Below are positions 6,001 through 7,980 of a DNA stretch of 7,980 bases, one piece after another. The notes beneath the pieces are model-generated. The model was not told where the DNA came from. It did not search any database and saw nothing but the letters and a program-made list of their open reading frames with translations. This stretch comes from Flavobacteriales bacterium (lineage in GTDB: Bacteria > Bacteroidota > Bacteroidia > Flavobacteriales > Parvicellaceae), in NCBI GenBank assembly GCA_014239715.1, contig JAAZYJ010000425.1:1-7980 (forward strand), read 5' to 3'. The translations under genes and the position numbers were made by a program. Position 1 is the first letter of the stretch; each line of letters begins with the position of its first letter.

Positions 6001-7980
6001 CGAACTGACAGCGAAATATGTTAATACGTTAATCAATGATACAAATCGGGTTGATGTTAACTACAGACTGGAAGAAAGGGTGGAAAATCGATCGACGGCT
6101 AAATTGAAATCTGATCTGCTGTCAATTAGCCGATTTCCAGTAAAGTGGCTCGATTTTCAAAATTTGATGCACAATAATTTATTATTGGATTATCAACTGC
6201 AAAGGATCAAGTCAAGTGTAAAACCAATTGTAGAAAGAAGCATTGCCAGACTGGAAGTGGGCATTTTTATGAAATTGAAGTTCGACATGGGCTCTTTTCA
6301 GAAAGTAATGGATGGTATCAATTCCGCACAGGACCTGCATGATTTGGGAAGCGTTGAATTTAATTCTGTAGGTAGATTTGCTTACGAAGAGATCATCAAC
6401 ATCAATATAAAATTGATCGAAAAAATTTCCGCTGAATTGCCTGAAATTCTGGAAGTAGTGGATGTGCAGGGTCTGGATTCTGATGGAGCAAACTTTGCTA
6501 ATATGAGAAAGTCAACTATAAAGTTAAAAGAGTTGATTGAATTTCTTTTAGAATCAAAATTGTCTGAAGAAATCGAACACAATGTTTCAGCAATTGCCAG
6601 TGAAACTCAAAAACTCAAACTAAAGATCGAAAACAGTGCAAAGCTGGTTACATATACTTGTCAGAACCATGAGGTGACAAGTGTGCAGGTGAAGGAAGTA
6701 TTGCAAAAAACGAAGGAAGAGCTGTCCAACTGGGACAGTAAGATCGATCTGTTACAGGAAAAACTTACTTCCGATATCAGAAGTAGCCTGGTTCAGATCG
6801 ATGAACTTTTAGATTCTAAAACGTTGATCACAAGGGCTAACAAATTTGATCGATACGTGAAAAGGGAAACAACAAAAAACGGATGGAGGAATTCTTTTAG
6901 ATATTTCACTGATTTGCTTGAGAACGTATATGTGAAAATGGCCAAAGGTTACCTCAATAAGAGGGAAGAGTTGGCATATGCTCAGTTCAATATAAGAAAT
7001 GAACCCAATCAGAATCTTCATTCTGAGGTTAGAAACTTTGTTGACCGGATCACTATTTTGCCAGATGTGGAGGATACGCTGCCGTTCTATTACAAACAAC
7101 TTTTTCTTGGTCGGCACGGAATGCTGACAGTGGGTGAAGGAAATAAAAGCAAAGAGGAGCAGCAGTTTGAATTAGCGATGGACCGACATGCGGCCGGGAT
7201 GGATGGAGCAATTCTGATCACGGGTAATGCAGGATCAGGATATGCATCTATCGGCGAATCTTTGGCAGCGAGTAGCGATAGCGGGAACTACTATGTTGTA
7301 AATGGGCCTGCGCGATTTGAGGAAATAAGTAAAGAAGGATGGGAAAAAGCAATGCTCTCAAGTGCAGAAGTGCAGAATTGGCCTGAGTATAAAACAAAAC
7401 TGAACCCTGGAGATCGAATTCATTTCAAGGATATTGAGCTGTGGTTCCTGAAGGGGTCAGATAACGAGGCTTTTGAAGAATTACTTGATTTCATAAGAAC
7501 GTACGGAGACAAATTGAGAATTTGTTTGACCTGTGGTATCGAATTTTATAAGTATGCCAAAAAATTGACTTCATTTGATAGTGTACTGCAATCGACTATA
7601 GTTGTGTCGCCAGTATCGTTAAAAACGTCGATCAAAGAAATTTTACACAGGCATCATTCGGGGGGTATGAAATTGGTGCTGGAAGGTAAGAGCTTCGAAC
7701 AAATGAACAAAAGACAGATCAATCAGCTATTGAGGAGGTACCACAGTATGTCCAACGGAAACATTGGCGCCGCATTACATCTGTGGCTGGCTAATATAAA
7801 TTCTGTGAAAAGTGACACTATATTTATGAGTGCTCCTTCCGCGGCAGACCTTCCTGTTATCACTAATCCGGATTGGTTGATCTTACTGAATGAAATGCAA
7901 ATCCATAAGGAGATGACGATTGGGACTGGAACAAAGATATTTAGATCTGATACAGGCATTGAAGTGAATCAGATGTTTCA
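3008..7980 (+). CDS. SLC12-type cation-chloride cotransporter fused to a giant cytosolic helical and degenerate NTPase-like region (3' end outside window)
   Basis: One stop-free frame of 1657 codons runs from ATG 3008 off the window; an in-frame TAG at 2978 bounds it upstream. Residues 14-425 form about 12 membrane segments with SLC12 signatures: TILGVIMYLRMGYVVGNAG (21-38), AGGIYYILSRSLG (72-84), FFPAVTGFTAGVAMSGDLKD (207-226), ATLSSAIGSLLGAPR (286-300) and FFLAAYGFIN (355-364). By analogy with NKCC1, Tyr106, Pro209 and Thr212 fit the K+ site, Ala286, Ser289 and Ser290 the Na+ site, and Tyr360 a Cl- site. The N-terminus has only about 13 residues before the first helix, so there is no regulatory tail. 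Residues 455-730 are the cytosolic SLC12 domain (WEPNILLFSG, DPNTVLMGW). About 735-1385 is charged, helical and coiled-coil-like, with no recognised domain. From about 1386 an NTPase-like module carries GNAGSGYA (1406-1413), a P-loop missing its Lys and Ser/Thr; a Walker B-like IHFKDIELWF (1471-1480); and a lid-like GNIGAALHLWL (1584-1594). Na-K-Cl symport is inferred; the extension's role is unknown. Confidence 0.92.
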   Translation, partial: MSAAIRKFGTFAGVYTPSVLTILGVIMYLRMGYVVGNAGMWSTIGIVLTAHVISITTGLGVASISTDRKIEAGGIYYILSRSLGLPIGGAIGITLFVGTALAISLYLVGFSESFIDVIGAFDSSSSLFGLSMLNLIRVVATCALLLIAVIAYISTNIALKVQFFILAAIVLSLVSIFGGDWSNTAPVDPMLLAEKTESGWFNLFAIFFPAVTGFTAGVAMSGDLKDPKKSIPNGTILSIATGLIIYMALAVFIAFSIPEDVLITDDNALKKYAWIPFLVVAGIWGATLSSAIGSLLGAPRILQAMSMDKIGPRIFAKGVGAENEPRNALVLTFLIAEAGILIGELNTIAEIVSMFFLAAYGFINLAQFLETWASSDYLPSFKISKWFGLIGFIATGYVMVMLNVAAMVAALIVIGGIFVFLTRKQLTLGSGDVWQSVWSSVVKAGLKRMDQKEMHKRSWEPNILLFSGETDDRPHLIEFSKVLAGRLGMISNFDLIETPDSKVLFPKHLQSVRDNEVIEQGIFARRQECSNIFKGVEMIASTYGFSGIDPNTVLMGWGRNTTDPVLFSEMTTRLSELDYNVLYLDYDQKRGFGNYAKIDLWWSSFSKECEFMLSLVKLVQTSNNWRNAQFRVLMINNQNEQRLAVEEQIEDLLAELRITASIKVINNTVENKPHYEIVKAHSFDADLVFLPIPEMEKGKENEFVRSTDDLVGVIGSTLLVRASSHFDELLIDLKKIDAFNQESEHEMSFSWTRNIEIGSSAMPSVQREIDLIVNGFSEINTKYSINGYKGIQSVYTGKMSYLMDQIKFGTIGHKGVRSQIKKDIAQLFKETIDDLAREQLVPAARIISESLEKLIIDHKSILDKLELRIVRDLDQSELIPVIDEDPRITRAKKAKRRLSSIGIKPRVKIRFKELCINRYEYWLIPSLKIKVNHYAAAGCRVIDELKVLYQDFNIEIDKLPDPVTEKDMQRLLLEFDDRMQSFIEGLGEYPKMLAMSMNELTAKYVNTLINDTNRVDVNYRLEERVENRSTAKLKSDLLSISRFPVKWLDFQNLMHNNLLLDYQLQRIKSSVKPIVERSIARLEVGIFMKLKFDMGSFQKVMDGINSAQDLHDLGSVEFNSVGRFAYEEIININIKLIEKISAELPEILEVVDVQGLDSDGANFANMRKSTIKLKELIEFLLESKLSEEIEHNVSAIASETQKLKLKIENSAKLVTYTCQNHEVTSVQVKEVLQKTKEELSNWDSKIDLLQEKLTSDIRSSLVQIDELLDSKTLITRANKFDRYVKRETTKNGWRNSFRYFTDLLENVYVKMAKGYLNKREELAYAQFNIRNEPNQNLHSEVRNFVDRITILPDVEDTLPFYYKQLFLGRHGMLTVGEGNKSKEEQQFELAMDRHAAGMDGAILITGNAGSGYASIGESLAASSDSGNYYVVNGPARFEEISKEGWEKAMLSSAEVQNWPEYKTKLNPGDRIHFKDIELWFLKGSDNEAFEELLDFIRTYGDKLRICLTCGIEFYKYAKKLTSFDSVLQSTIVVSPVSLKTSIKEILHRHHSGGMKLVLEGKSFEQMNKRQINQLLRRYHSMSNGNIGAALHLWLANINSVKSDTIFMSAPSAADLPVITNPDWLILLNEMQIHKEMTIGTGTKIFRSDTGIEVNQMF

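Noticed and set aside
6809..7117. Minus-strand 102-codon open frame within the helical extension
   Set aside because: It is contained in the continuous plus-strand giant frame, has no recognisable protein features, and shows no ribosome binding site or promoter.

Overview
This window looks like chromosomal DNA from a member of the Bacteroidota, probably a marine Cytophagales-type bacterium. The evidence is moderate to low GC, starts with little Shine-Dalgarno signal, a TAnnTTTG-type promoter element close to a start codon, a secreted protein with a Bacteroidota-style signal peptide, and a CoA-transferase matching the short form I recall from this phylum. The lineage is inferred from these traits; no rRNA or marker gene is present.

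Layout: (1) Bases 1-342 (+) hold the 3' end of bioA, a biotin-synthesis aminotransferase. (2) Bases 344-1114 (-) encode a secreted, helix-rich hypothetical protein that ends one base from bioA. (3) Bases 1255-1875 (+) encode a small two-pass membrane protein with a PH-like cytosolic part. Its promoter element sits only a few bases before its ATG. (4) Bases 1829-2896 (-) encode a CaiB/BaiF-family CoA-transferase whose 3' end overlaps the previous gene by 47 bases. (5) A 111-base divergent intergenic region follows. (6) From 3008 (+) to the window end one uninterrupted reading frame of at least 1657 codons runs off the edge.

The giant frame is the notable item. Residues 1-425 are a clear cation-chloride cotransporter (SLC12/NKCC-like) membrane core that keeps most known ion-site residues. 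Residues about 455-730 are the usual cytosolic SLC12 C-terminal domain. Beyond that lie about 650 residues of helical, coiled-coil-like sequence. Last comes an NTPase-like module whose P-loop has lost its lysine and Ser/Thr (GNAGSGYA), then a lid-like segment. It reads as an ion cotransporter fused to a large cytosolic pseudo-ATPase or scaffold module. I know of no described function for this arrangement.

The genes do not form one pathway. Neighbours are convergent or divergent, so each is probably its own transcription unit. No tRNA, rRNA, CRISPR array, insertion sequence or convincing hairpin terminator was seen. No gene-free stretch exceeds 300 bases.
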